A DNA stretch of 64,000 bases from contig JAOARV010000031.1 of assembly GCA_025210395.1 (NCBI GenBank), positions 1-64,000 on the forward strand. Reading direction: 5' to 3'. Made by a program: the position numbers and the translations under genes. The DNA comes from Marinisporobacter sp. (GTDB lineage Bacteria; Bacillota; Clostridia; Peptostreptococcales; Thermotaleaceae). The notes beneath the pieces are model-generated. The model made no database searches, was not told where the DNA came from, and saw only the letters and a list, made by a program, of their open reading frames with translations. This document shows positions 28,102-36,221 of this stretch, piece by piece. Positions within the stretch are counted from its first letter, which is position 1. Every line of letters begins with the position of its first letter.

Positions 28102-28151
28102 ATAGCACCCTTCATTGATAATGAATTCTTTGAACGCCTTGAAGGTGCTAT
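28102..28151 (-). repeat. Intercistronic inverted repeat between pduO and pduP
   Basis: ATAGCACC-C-TTCA pairs with TGAAGGTGCTAT across a loop of about 25 bases and overlaps the pduO stop. No T-run follows, so it may be an mRNA-stability or processing stem within the operon rather than a terminator. Confidence 0.5.
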
Positions 28152-29125
28152 TTTTCCATTTCAAATAATCTTAATGCATGAGAGGCAATCATCATGTCTT
28201 CATCAACACTTCCTCCGCTTACACCTATTCCACCCACATATTTCTTTCCTACTCTCAAGGGGTATCCTCCACCAAATACCATCATCCTATCCATATTCTG
28301 TATGCCATATAGCATTTCTTTGGGTTGAGCAATTTTACCCACCTCATGAGTAGGAAGCTTTAATGCAGCAGCTGTATAAGCTTTATTTTTAGAAATTTCT
28401 ATACTCGCCAAAAGAGAATCTTCCATTCTATGAAGAAGTACTAAATTTCCCCCTTCATCAACAACAGAAAAGACAATAGGTACGCCCATATCTTTTGCTT
28501 TAGCTTCTGCTGTTTCTGCCATTTTTTTTGCTATAGAAAGATCTAAAACACCCTGTTGATCATGATCTTTTAACTTTTTTACTACACATCTCTTTACTTC
28601 TTCTATGAAAGCATTTCGTTCTTCTACTCTAGCTAATACAAATAACATATCTGATAAACGATTCATATACTGTTCTATTTCATCTCTTATTTTTTCTTCT
28701 TTATATAGCTCTATTACCATTCTCTCTGTACGTCTAATAATGGTTCTAGCTACATGCAATATAGCCGAAGCTGTGGTTTTTCCAGGTATAACAAATTCCT
28801 TTTGCTGTCCTATTTTTTCAGTATACTCATCTATTATTTTTTCTAATTTTTGTATGTCTTTTTTTTCTATTTTTTCTTTGATATACTTTTTTCCTTGTTC
28901 GTCAGAAGCTAGCTCTGCTCCTAAAATAAATAATTGCTTCTGTAGATCTTTTAAAATATTTTTAATCTCTTTATTTTCACAAAGAGAATAGGCAACCCCC
29001 ATCATAGCATTAGCTTCATCTAATGTTCCATAACAATGCACTCGAAGGTCGTCCTTCCATACTCTATTTCCACCAACTAATCCAGTTTGTCCCTTATCTC
29101 CTGTTTTGGTATAAACATTCGCCAT
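28148..29125 (-). CDS. pduO: PduO: cobalamin adenosyltransferase fused to GlcG/HbpS domain
   Basis: A 325-residue fusion. The start is set at ATG 29125 (MANVYTKTGDKGQTGLVGG) behind AAGGAAGGG; a longer frame overlapping pduN has no good site. Residues about 1-185 are a PduO-type ATP:cob(I)alamin adenosyltransferase (ATP loop TKTGDKGQTG; conserved RxxxR region in ARTIIRRTERM). Residues about 190-325 are a GlcG/HbpS (DUF336) heme or corrin-binding domain, as in full-length Salmonella PduO. It supplies adenosylcobalamin for PduCDE, probably inside the shell. Confidence 0.94.
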   Translation of the reverse strand: MANVYTKTGDKGQTGLVGGNRVWKDDLRVHCYGTLDEANAMMGVAYSLCENKEIKNILKDLQKQLFILGAELASDEQGKKYIKEKIEKKDIQKLEKIIDEYTEKIGQQKEFVIPGKTTASAILHVARTIIRRTERMVIELYKEEKIRDEIEQYMNRLSDMLFVLARVEERNAFIEEVKRCVVKKLKDHDQQGVLDLSIAKKMAETAEAKAKDMGVPIVFSVVDEGGNLVLLHRMEDSLLASIEISKNKAYTAAALKLPTHEVGKIAQPKEMLYGIQNMDRMMVFGGGYPLRVGKKYVGGIGVSGGSVDEDMMIASHALRLFEMEK

Positions 29126-29138
29126 AGATATCCCTTCC

Positions 29139-29408
29139 TTAGCCAGTAACTTCCACATAGTCTACAATACCAACGATAGCAGCATCTATAGGTGCTTGTG
29201 GGTTTTGAAAAACTTGTCTAGCAGAACTTCCCGTTGCAACTAATACCATCTCACCTGCCCCTGCTCCTACTGTATCTATTACAACCTGAGAGTTTCCTGT
29301 AGGGTCTTCATTGGTATCGATTGGTTGCACTAACAATATTTTTTCACCTCTTAGGGTTTCCTCTTTATGTGTGGATACAACCACACCAATTACCTTTGCC
29401 AAATACAT
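29139..29408 (-). CDS. pduN: Microcompartment vertex pentamer PduN (EutN/CcmL family)
   Basis: An 89-residue BMC-P protein that caps the shell vertices. Family features: MYLAKVIGVVVSTHKEETLRGEKILLVQP at the start and GAGAGEMVLVATGSSAR in the middle. The length is normal. It is 12 bases downstream of the flavoprotein gene. Confidence 0.94.
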   Translation of the reverse strand: MYLAKVIGVVVSTHKEETLRGEKILLVQPIDTNEDPTGNSQVVIDTVGAGAGEMVLVATGSSARQVFQNPQAPIDAAIVGIVDYVEVTG

Positions 29409-29420
29409 ACTTTCCCCACC

Positions 29421-30227
29421 TTATCTTTTCTCAACGATTATTTTTACGCCTAATTCTTTTGCTGTATCCTTTGCAACCTCTGTGATAATCGTATTACTCC
29501 GTAAGATCAGATCTTTTTTTATATGAAATGCTGATACAACATCTCCTCTAGTCAATACTTTTTTATCATACACAACCTGTTTTTTCACAGGATGATCTTT
29601 TTTATGAATTCCCTGTTTTGTATTTTCAACTGCCACCTCATAAAGCTTGTTTCCATGAGTTAGCTTGATCCCATAACTCTCAAGACGATTTAGATGATTT
29701 TTCATCATATTTACATAGGATGTAGATCCTTTTCCCAACCCTATACGAATTCTCTCTTCTTCTAAAGGATCACAAGCATTCTTTGATGCAACAATAGGAA
29801 TATTTGTCATTAATGAACGTGCTATAATATTGGTCACCAAGTTATCTGCTATCCCTAGAGAAACCTTAGCTGCCGTATTCATTGTAAGTACAGGAAGAAT
29901 CACCTTGTCTATATCTTTGTAATAATTCTTTGTTTCTTTTGCATCCATCTCACCATCTATTTCTGTATCTTCAAGACCAAGAAGGTTTTTGATCAGCTCT
30001 TTTGTATAGATATTTTCTGCACCCTTCGATAGAAGAACTTTAAATTTCCATCCATCTTTTTGTAGCTTTTTCAACTGCTCTATGCTTTCATGAAAACCTA
30101 TAGTTCCTCCAGTAAAGATCACTAAAGCTTTCTTAGGTAATTTTTTGAGTCTCTCTAAAACTTCTCCAACAATCTCTTCTACGATTACATCTATTATTGT
30201 CTTTTCAATAATTTCCTTTAAGTTCAA
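29421..30227 (-). CDS. Microcompartment-associated flavoprotein-family protein
   Basis: A 268-residue protein. The N-terminal segment MNLKEIIEKTIIDVIVEEIV looks like an encapsulation helix. The core (about 34-200) has the Rossmann-like pattern of the Flavoprotein (Dfp/UbiX-type) family: LVIFTGGTIGFHESIEQL and VILPVLTMNTAAKVSLGIADN. The C-terminal 45 residues (VLTRGDVVSAF, then NTIITEVAKDTAKELGVKI) match a short motif found at the ends of other microcompartment cargo proteins. Similar genes occur in Gram-positive pdu/eut loci where Salmonella has pduM; its role, perhaps flavin-dependent cobalamin chemistry, is not known to me. Confidence 0.65.
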   Translation of the reverse strand: MNLKEIIEKTIIDVIVEEIVGEVLERLKKLPKKALVIFTGGTIGFHESIEQLKKLQKDGWKFKVLLSKGAENIYTKELIKNLLGLEDTEIDGEMDAKETKNYYKDIDKVILPVLTMNTAAKVSLGIADNLVTNIIARSLMTNIPIVASKNACDPLEEERIRIGLGKGSTSYVNMMKNHLNRLESYGIKLTHGNKLYEVAVENTKQGIHKKDHPVKKQVVYDKKVLTRGDVVSAFHIKKDLILRSNTIITEVAKDTAKELGVKIIVEKR

Positions 30228-30241
30228 CTGAAATCACCTCA

Positions 30242-31060
30242 TTAGCTGCAATGCAGCGCTATCCCTAAAGGAGTAACCAATAGGGGTTTTACAGGCTTTA
30301 TAGTATCAATCCCCAATTCTTTTTCAAACACATTTTCAAAGTCATCAAAGCAGCAAGCGCCTCCTACTACATATACCTTTTCAACTGAATAGCCTTCTAT
30401 ATTCCTTTTTACAATAGAAGCCATTTTTTCTACTACAGGTTTAACGATTTGAAAAACGTCCTTTTGCTTATTTACATCCTTTTTTATTTTTTCAGCATCC
30501 TCAAAGGAAATCTTATGAAATCCAGCTAACACCAAACTCATATGCGTTCCTCCTGTAGGTTCATCTGCTGTATAGATGACTTTTCCATCTCTTAAAATGC
30601 TTATTCCTGTAGTTCCCCCCCCCACATCAACAACAGCTCCATCTTTAATTCCTAGCACCCTTGCAGCTGCAGTAGGCTCATCTACTATATTGATTACATC
30701 CATATCAGCAGATTCGACTACATTTCCTATGGCTTTTATATTTCCACTTAATATACCTGGCGGAATCGCAGTAGCTGCTTTTGTGAGATTTTTCCCTATA
30801 ATACTTTCTACTTGACTTTTTAACTGATTAACAATCTGAACAGCTCCCACATAATCTACTACAATTCCATCTTTTACTACAGATGCAGGGTAGGAAGCCC
30901 CTGCTACTGGATTTTCTTTTTCGTCAACAACAGATAAAACAATATTTGCTGTTCCAAGGTCTACACCTACTTTTAATTCTCCTTCATAAGGATTGAAGGT
31001 TTTTTGTCTTATCAATCTAGCAAATTCATTGATATGCTGATTCGCTCTTGTTAGATCCAT
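30242..31060 (-). CDS. eutJ: EutJ-like Hsp70-family chaperone
   Basis: A 272-residue actin/Hsp70-fold ATPase with a phosphate-1 loop GVDLGTANIVLSV (about 32-44), phosphate-2 GAVVDVGGGTTGIS and an adenosine motif VYVVGGACC. It matches EutJ of ethanolamine loci, believed to act as a chaperone or reactivation factor; the large reactivase PduG is separate. It lies between pduL and the flavoprotein gene, 6 bases after pduL, so the locus is of mixed pdu/eut type. Confidence 0.88.
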   Translation of the reverse strand: MDLTRANQHINEFARLIRQKTFNPYEGELKVGVDLGTANIVLSVVDEKENPVAGASYPASVVKDGIVVDYVGAVQIVNQLKSQVESIIGKNLTKAATAIPPGILSGNIKAIGNVVESADMDVINIVDEPTAAARVLGIKDGAVVDVGGGTTGISILRDGKVIYTADEPTGGTHMSLVLAGFHKISFEDAEKIKKDVNKQKDVFQIVKPVVEKMASIVKRNIEGYSVEKVYVVGGACCFDDFENVFEKELGIDTIKPVKPLLVTPLGIALHCS

Positions 31061-31066
31061 AGGTGG

Positions 31067-31720
31067 TTACTCCTTATTTTTTAAAATTTTTACCTTATCT
31101 CCGTTTCTTAATCCGCTAGCATTTGCTTCATCTAAGTCTATATGCATCTCTAAGCTATACTTGTTAGATACTCGTACTAATACATTTCCAAAAATAGTTT
31201 TTCGGATTCCTGTAACTTCTATATCTACCATGTCTTTATCATCTACACCATAGACTTTAGCTATTTCTGGTGGCATATGTATATGTCTTAGCGCTGCAAT
31301 GACTCCACAATTTTTTGCCACACTTCCCTTGGGCCCTTTAATAAGAATCCCTGGTGTTTTTTCTATTTCCCCAGATTCTCTTATAGGTATCTTAATTCCT
31401 AAGGTATATCCATCTGACAAAGCTACTTCTACTTGGGTTAAGTCCCTTACAGGACCTAATATTCTTACCTTTTCAAAAGATCCTTTCGGTCCAACGATTT
31501 TTACCGTTTCCTTTGCGGCAAATTGTCCAGGTTGCCCTAAATCCTTTAACTTTGTAAGCTCATATCCCTTTCCAAATAAAAAATCAACGTCTTCCCTAGA
31601 TAAATGAACATGTCTATTAGAAACGCCTATAGGCACTAATCTTTCTTCATAATCCTTTAAAACATTCTCTACTGCTTTTGTAATAACATTAATCATCATG
31701 TCTTTATTATTTAAGTTCAT
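31067..31720 (-). CDS. pduL: Phosphate propanoyltransferase PduL
   Basis: A 217-residue PduL-type phosphotransacylase that converts propanoyl-CoA and phosphate to propanoyl-phosphate, recycling CoA in the lumen. The start is set at ATG 31720 (MNLNNKDMMINVITKAVE) behind GAGGTGAGC; a longer frame to 31750 is unlikely. Zinc-binding histidines lie in VSNRHVHLS and LRHIHMPP. The N-terminal helix (about 1-22) fits a lumen-targeting peptide. No propionate kinase gene (pduW) is in the locus. Confidence 0.93.
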   Translation of the reverse strand: MNLNNKDMMINVITKAVENVLKDYEERLVPIGVSNRHVHLSREDVDFLFGKGYELTKLKDLGQPGQFAAKETVKIVGPKGSFEKVRILGPVRDLTQVEVALSDGYTLGIKIPIRESGEIEKTPGILIKGPKGSVAKNCGVIAALRHIHMPPEIAKVYGVDDKDMVDIEVTGIRKTIFGNVLVRVSNKYSLEMHIDLDEANASGLRNGDKVKILKNKE

Positions 31721-31762
31721 AATAAAGCTCACCTCAATTCTTCTATTCACCTAAGGGGCTAC

Positions 31763-32050
31763 TTATTCTTCACCGTATTCTATCTGTGGCAAAATCTTTT
31801 CAACATCTGTATGTGGTCTTGGAATCACATGAACAGATACAAGCTCTCCAACTTTATTAGCAGCAGCAGCCCCTGCATCTACAGCAGCTTTTACTGCACC
31901 AACATCACCTCTAACCATTACTGTTACAAGCCCTGAACCTATTTTTTCATATCCAATTAAAACTACATTCGCTGCCTTTGTCATAGCATCTGCTGCTTCA
32001 ATAGAACCTACTAATCCTTTTGTTTCGACCATTCCTAATGCTTGATTCAT
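31763..32050 (-). CDS. pduJ: Shell hexamer PduJ/PduA-type (BMC-H)
   Basis: A 95-residue single-BMC-domain protein, about 80 % identical by eye to the 92-residue paralog at 38784-39062; they differ mainly at the N-terminus and the last few residues. BMC signatures are [12 protein letters not shown] and [10 protein letters not shown], with pore segment GYEKIGSG and the ending [15 protein letters not shown]. Its start overlaps the stop of pduK. It forms the shell facets and pores. Confidence 0.93.
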   Translation of the reverse strand: MNQALGMVETKGLVGSIEAADAMTKAANVVLIGYEKIGSGLVTVMVRGDVGAVKAAVDAGAAAANKVGELVSVHVIPRPHTDVEKILPQIEYGEE

Positions 32051-32658
32051 TTATTAAATCTCCCTTCTTTTTTTAATTCTTCATAATGGATACACATTTT
32101 TCTAAGATCCCCTTTTTTCCTAGGACATTTTGGATCTTTGCAAATATTGCATATATCTGTTTCTGAACTGCTTTCTTCCTCTATTTCAATATCTTTCTGT
32201 TCTTTTTCAATTTTTTCTTGAATATGTTCATTTTCTTCCATTAATTCTTTATAATCCTCTACATATTCTCTTGACATATTTTCAATTTCCTCATTCTTCT
32301 CATGAGGAATCTTTACTCTTTCTACTTGTTCTTCATCTTGATCTTTATCTTGATCTTCTTTTTTTTCTATCCCAACGGTTTCATCATTGTAAACAAGCAT
32401 CTCTAACCCATCACTTGGTCTTGGAATAACAAGGTTACCCCAAACCTTACTTACTTTGTTAGCATTCATAACGGCTGCATGAATGGCAGCTTTTACTGCA
32501 CCCACACTTCCCTCTATTTTAACGGTGGCCATGCCATCTCCTTTTGTTAACTCATATCCAATCACTTTAATATTTGCAGACTTAACTGCTGTATCAGCAG
32601 CTTCTATAGCAGCTGCTAATCCTACTGTTTCTATTATTCCTAAGGCGAGCTTTGACAA
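32047..32658 (-). CDS. pduK: Shell protein PduK: BMC-H with C-terminal metal-binding tail
   Basis: A 203-residue protein: a BMC domain (about 1-92), a long acidic and basic helical linker rich in Glu/Lys/Asp/Gln (about 95-165), and a C-terminal tail with cysteines spaced C-x2-C-x4-C-x10-C (CNICKDPKC ... MC). PduK carries a similar tail believed to bind an iron-sulfur cluster or zinc. The linker here is unusually long and charged. The gene lies between pduH (18 bases) and pduJ (4-base overlap). Confidence 0.9.
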   Translation of the reverse strand: MSKLALGIIETVGLAAAIEAADTAVKSANIKVIGYELTKGDGMATVKIEGSVGAVKAAIHAAVMNANKVSKVWGNLVIPRPSDGLEMLVYNDETVGIEKKEDQDKDQDEEQVERVKIPHEKNEEIENMSREYVEDYKELMEENEHIQEKIEKEQKDIEIEEESSSETDICNICKDPKCPRKKGDLRKMCIHYEELKKEGRFNK

Positions 32659-32676
32659 AGTTACACCTCCCTAAAG

Positions 32677-33138
32677 CTACCCTAACTTCATTCTTGCAAT
32701 CACCCGTTCTACGATGGATCTTATTTCTTTTTCTAGCTTTTCTTCACTAGAATAAGGTTCATCTTCAAATTCATGATCTTCAAGATTTTTAAAGGGAATC
32801 CTTTTTACAAGCCTAGCTGCATTTACCCCTAACGTTCTCATCAAAAAATGATCTGAACTAGTACTAATCTCATAGAGTGGCTTATCTTTTTTTAGCTTTA
32901 TATAATGGATCACTATATTTTTATGATCAATGCCAATCCCTACACCTAATGAAGATTCTTCACAAGCACTATAAGCAAGTTTTATAGCATTTTGATCTTC
33001 TTTTTGCTGCATATTATAGGGAATGCCTTCTTCTTCTATACCCCAAAAAATTTCCTTAAAGTCCTTTATATTACTCAAACTTTCATTATAGTAAACATGG
33101 ATAGAAGGCTTTTGTTGATTATAGTTTAATCTCATCAT
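32677..33138 (-). CDS. pduH: Diol dehydratase reactivase small subunit PduH
   Basis: A 153-residue protein with the DDR beta-subunit pattern (IHVYYN, EEEGIPYN, LGVGIGIDHKNIVIHY, LGVNAARLVKRIPF). With PduG it swaps damaged cobalamin out of the dehydratase. Its start overlaps the pduG stop in an ATGA arrangement. A C-terminal acidic/basic extension makes it somewhat longer than Salmonella PduH. Confidence 0.92.
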   Translation of the reverse strand: MMRLNYNQQKPSIHVYYNESLSNIKDFKEIFWGIEEEGIPYNMQQKEDQNAIKLAYSACEESSLGVGIGIDHKNIVIHYIKLKKDKPLYEISTSSDHFLMRTLGVNAARLVKRIPFKNLEDHEFEDEPYSSEEKLEKEIRSIVERVIARMKLG

Positions 33139-34958
33139 CTTTCACCTTCTTTTAATGCAAGAATCAAACCTGTAGCTACTGCATTTCTAGGTCCCTCACA
33201 ACCTCGTATATTTCCACGCCCTGCAACAATACTGTATTTCGATAATGCATCAGTAACTAATTGAGGAACCTCAAAATCTAACGCTGATCCTCCTACTAAT
33301 ACAACAAATTCTATATCTCTCACATTTTTAGTAGGACTTACCATACTTAAGGCTCTAATAGCATTTGTAACAAATACCTTCTCTTTAGCAGATTTTCTAA
33401 CGGTTTGTATCCGCTCTAAAGAATTTTTTCCTGGTATAGGAATCATTCGTGATTCCTTTAGTATGACTACCTTTGCAAAGGTTTTTGGATCAAGGGGCTC
33501 TTCAAAGAACTGAACCGTTCCATCTTCATGTCTTATATGGAAAAGGCTCTCTACTTTTGCAAGGGGGTATTTTTTAATATCCTCTGCTAAGTCAAAATCA
33601 TCTAATCCTAATTCTGAATTAATGAGCATAGTGACCATATTCCCTGCCCCTGCAAGGTGTATAGATGTTATTTTATTTCCTTTATCTATAATAGATGCAT
33701 CTGTAGAGCCTGCTCCCATATCAAGTATAGCTAAAGGTTTATTGGTTCCTGGTGTAGTAAGGGCTCCCCTTATAGCCATATCTGCTTCTACGCCTCCAAC
33801 CTCTACAGGTACATGCATATCCTTTTCTAAAATTTCTGCAATCATGTTCATTTGAAGTCGATCCGCTTTTACCATAGCCGCTATTCCTACAGCATTTTCT
33901 AGAGAAAATTCTTGTGCAAGCCCACCTTTTATTTTCTGTGGTATAAATGTATCAACAGCTAAAAGGTCTTGTATCTTAATATCCATAAAATGCTGATTCG
34001 TAAGCTCTGACATTACCTGTCTTACCCTTTCTAACATGCCTCCTGCATTGGTTCCAGCCTGCCCCTTTATATCTTCTATAGGAGATGCTTGTTTTAGGAT
34101 TTCCATTATTTTTTCTGCCCCATCATCTACATTCACTTCTAATTTCTTTTGTTTTCCAATGATGTAGATCATCCCAGCAGCAATTCTTTTTTCCTTTACA
34201 TCTCCTTGAGGTGTTTTAATAACCACTGCCGACCTATTTCCAATGAGCGCTCTTGATATGGGTACAATTTGTTTCGTTTCTTCAGAGCTTAATTCGAATA
34301 CAGTAGCAACCCCATAGGGATTAGATAAAACCTCCACTACTCCTCCTACTGATGCTACCTCTATAGCAGCTTTCATATTCATAGGAATCTTATGGATGAG
34401 GGATACCTCATCCACAATAGGTATTTTTTCATTCAACCTATTATTGATCAGCACCCCATCATCTCTTTGAACAATAGCCCCTTTGATATTTCCTCCCATT
34501 TTTACATAATCATTGATGGTTTTAGCAGCATCTTCAAAGTCTACATCTCTAGGAATGATCACAATAATTGCTTTAGATTTATTGCTTCTCACTAAATCCT
34601 TTATATTTACTGTAATCCCTACCCCCAGCCCAATTCCTCCTGGTGTTGATGGATTGTGACCAATCATCGTTGATTCTGTAATAATGGTTTCTGTAATAGT
34701 TTCCATTGCCACATCTCCAATAACGGGTGCAGCCTCATTGATTCTTATTAAGTCTAAATCATTTATCTTAAGATTTACTTGATCTAATGCTTGTTTTAAG
34801 GAAGCAACCACGCCATGAATATTTTGCTTCGTTCCTTTTATTCCTGTAGTCTCTACAATAGCACTAGATAGGAATGTTGCCTCACCATAGTTATTTATTT
34901 TTGATAATGCCACTTCCGTTGTTGCATTACCAATATCAACTCCAGCAATAACTTTCAT
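33135..34958 (-). CDS. pduG: Diol dehydratase reactivase large subunit PduG
   Basis: A 607-residue ATPase of the DdrA/PduG family, usual length about 610. Actin-like ATP motifs: GVDIGNATTEVALS at 5-18 and ILDMGAGSTDASIID near 415-430; C-terminal FVVLVGGSALDFEVP. With PduH it releases inactivated cobalamin from PduCDE using ATP. It follows pduE by 23 bases. Confidence 0.96.
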   Translation of the reverse strand: MKVIAGVDIGNATTEVALSKINNYGEATFLSSAIVETTGIKGTKQNIHGVVASLKQALDQVNLKINDLDLIRINEAAPVIGDVAMETITETIITESTMIGHNPSTPGGIGLGVGITVNIKDLVRSNKSKAIIVIIPRDVDFEDAAKTINDYVKMGGNIKGAIVQRDDGVLINNRLNEKIPIVDEVSLIHKIPMNMKAAIEVASVGGVVEVLSNPYGVATVFELSSEETKQIVPISRALIGNRSAVVIKTPQGDVKEKRIAAGMIYIIGKQKKLEVNVDDGAEKIMEILKQASPIEDIKGQAGTNAGGMLERVRQVMSELTNQHFMDIKIQDLLAVDTFIPQKIKGGLAQEFSLENAVGIAAMVKADRLQMNMIAEILEKDMHVPVEVGGVEADMAIRGALTTPGTNKPLAILDMGAGSTDASIIDKGNKITSIHLAGAGNMVTMLINSELGLDDFDLAEDIKKYPLAKVESLFHIRHEDGTVQFFEEPLDPKTFAKVVILKESRMIPIPGKNSLERIQTVRKSAKEKVFVTNAIRALSMVSPTKNVRDIEFVVLVGGSALDFEVPQLVTDALSKYSIVAGRGNIRGCEGPRNAVATGLILALKEGER

Positions 34959-34981
34959 GGCTCTCCCCCCATTCCTTTAAT

Positions 34982-35488
34982 TTACATATGCTCTTTAAGT
35001 CTCTTTCTCTCTTGATACACATCTGTTGCCTCTCTTACAAAATCAGCATTAATTTTAGCTCCATATTTATGCTCTAACTCATCTGCAATCTCAATAAGCT
35101 CTTCCCGAGTAGATCGATAAGGTCTTAAAGCATTATAGATCTCAAGAATCCTATCATCTGGTATTTTTGTAAGCTCCGCTGCTCTTCTTAAATTTCTTGC
35201 AAAAGCATCTCTACCTACGGACTGGGCTACTTGTGCTTGATATTCTAAAATTTCAGCTGAAATTCTTACATCATCAGCACTAATCTCTCCATTAATAGTT
35301 TTCTCAATAGTAATATCCTCTAACCCCTTCCCTGTAGGACTCTCTACAAGCTCTGGTCTTTTTGTTCCAAGAGGATAATCATTCTTTGAAACTTTTAAAC
35401 TGTTTTGATTCACTTTGGGCTGTTTTGGAGTTTCCCCCATAGAAGCCATTACTTCCCTTACGATTTGTTCTATTAATTTTGCATCCAT
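34982..35488 (-). CDS. pduE: Diol dehydratase small subunit PduE
   Basis: A 168-residue gamma subunit. The start is set at ATG 35488 (MDAKLIEQIVREVMASMGE), 8 bases after GGAGGTG. The core (SPTGKGLEDITIEKT ... YGAKINADFVREATDVYQERKRLKEHM) is typical of B12-dependent diol and glycerol dehydratases. The N-terminal 19-residue helix resembles targeting peptides on PduD and PduP. Confidence 0.95.
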   Translation of the reverse strand: MDAKLIEQIVREVMASMGETPKQPKVNQNSLKVSKNDYPLGTKRPELVESPTGKGLEDITIEKTINGEISADDVRISAEILEYQAQVAQSVGRDAFARNLRRAAELTKIPDDRILEIYNALRPYRSTREELIEIADELEHKYGAKINADFVREATDVYQERKRLKEHM

Positions 35489-35503
35489 ATGGTTCACCTC
35501 CAT

Positions 35504-36193
35504 TTATTTAAAAATCACCTTAAGCGCGATCGGTTTTGCTCCTAATTTTACATATTGTGTTTCTTTTATATGAAGCAGTGCTGCCTTTGCTTGGTATTTA
35601 GGTCTAGCCATTTGATCATTTTTCACGGGTACGGGTGTTGGAGACTCTCCTTTTGCATATTTAGCGGCATTTTTACCAATTTGCCTAAAGGTTTCTTCAT
35701 CAAGAAGTGGTGCTTGTGGAAATAACTCTAAATTATTCAGTGGTAATAAATCCTTTTGATGGATCACTGTCGTTCCCTTAGATTGAATCCCGATTCCTAT
35801 TCCAGATCCACTAAGCTTTGCGGCATCATTTGCAGCAAAAGAAACATCTGATGTTCTAATAATTCTAACAACCCTTGCCGTAAGACCTTCTTCTTCTATT
35901 CCTGCTATAATCTCTCTTAAGACATTATAATGAGGCAGCTCTACAATCGTTTTTCTTTGATGCAATCCGAAAGCTGGACAAACCCCTATAACCACTTCAT
36001 CACTTCTCGTTCCAACATTTGCTTCTCCTATTTCTTGTAACTCTAATTCTTTTATGTTTTCAGGAGAAAAAACTTGAATATTTGTTTTTTCCTCTATAGG
36101 ATGATTAGGAGCTGCTTCTTTTTTCTCTTCCATTCCAAAATCCTTTAAAACCTCTTCTATGACACTTCTAACTAAACTTTCACTAATAGCCAT
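35504..36193 (-). CDS. pduD: Diol dehydratase medium subunit PduD
   Basis: A 229-residue beta subunit of adenosylcobalamin-dependent dehydratase. The first 22 residues ([20 protein letters not shown]) form the lumen-targeting helix known for PduD; the core includes [22 protein letters not shown] and [24 protein letters not shown]. It lies between pduC (28 bases) and pduE (15 bases). Confidence 0.95.
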   Translation of the reverse strand: MAISESLVRSVIEEVLKDFGMEEKKEAAPNHPIEEKTNIQVFSPENIKELELQEIGEANVGTRSDEVVIGVCPAFGLHQRKTIVELPHYNVLREIIAGIEEEGLTARVVRIIRTSDVSFAANDAAKLSGSGIGIGIQSKGTTVIHQKDLLPLNNLELFPQAPLLDEETFRQIGKNAAKYAKGESPTPVPVKNDQMARPKYQAKAALLHIKETQYVKLGAKPIALKVIFK

Positions 36194-36221
36194 TTTCTAC
36201 ACCCCTTTCCAAATAAATTAT

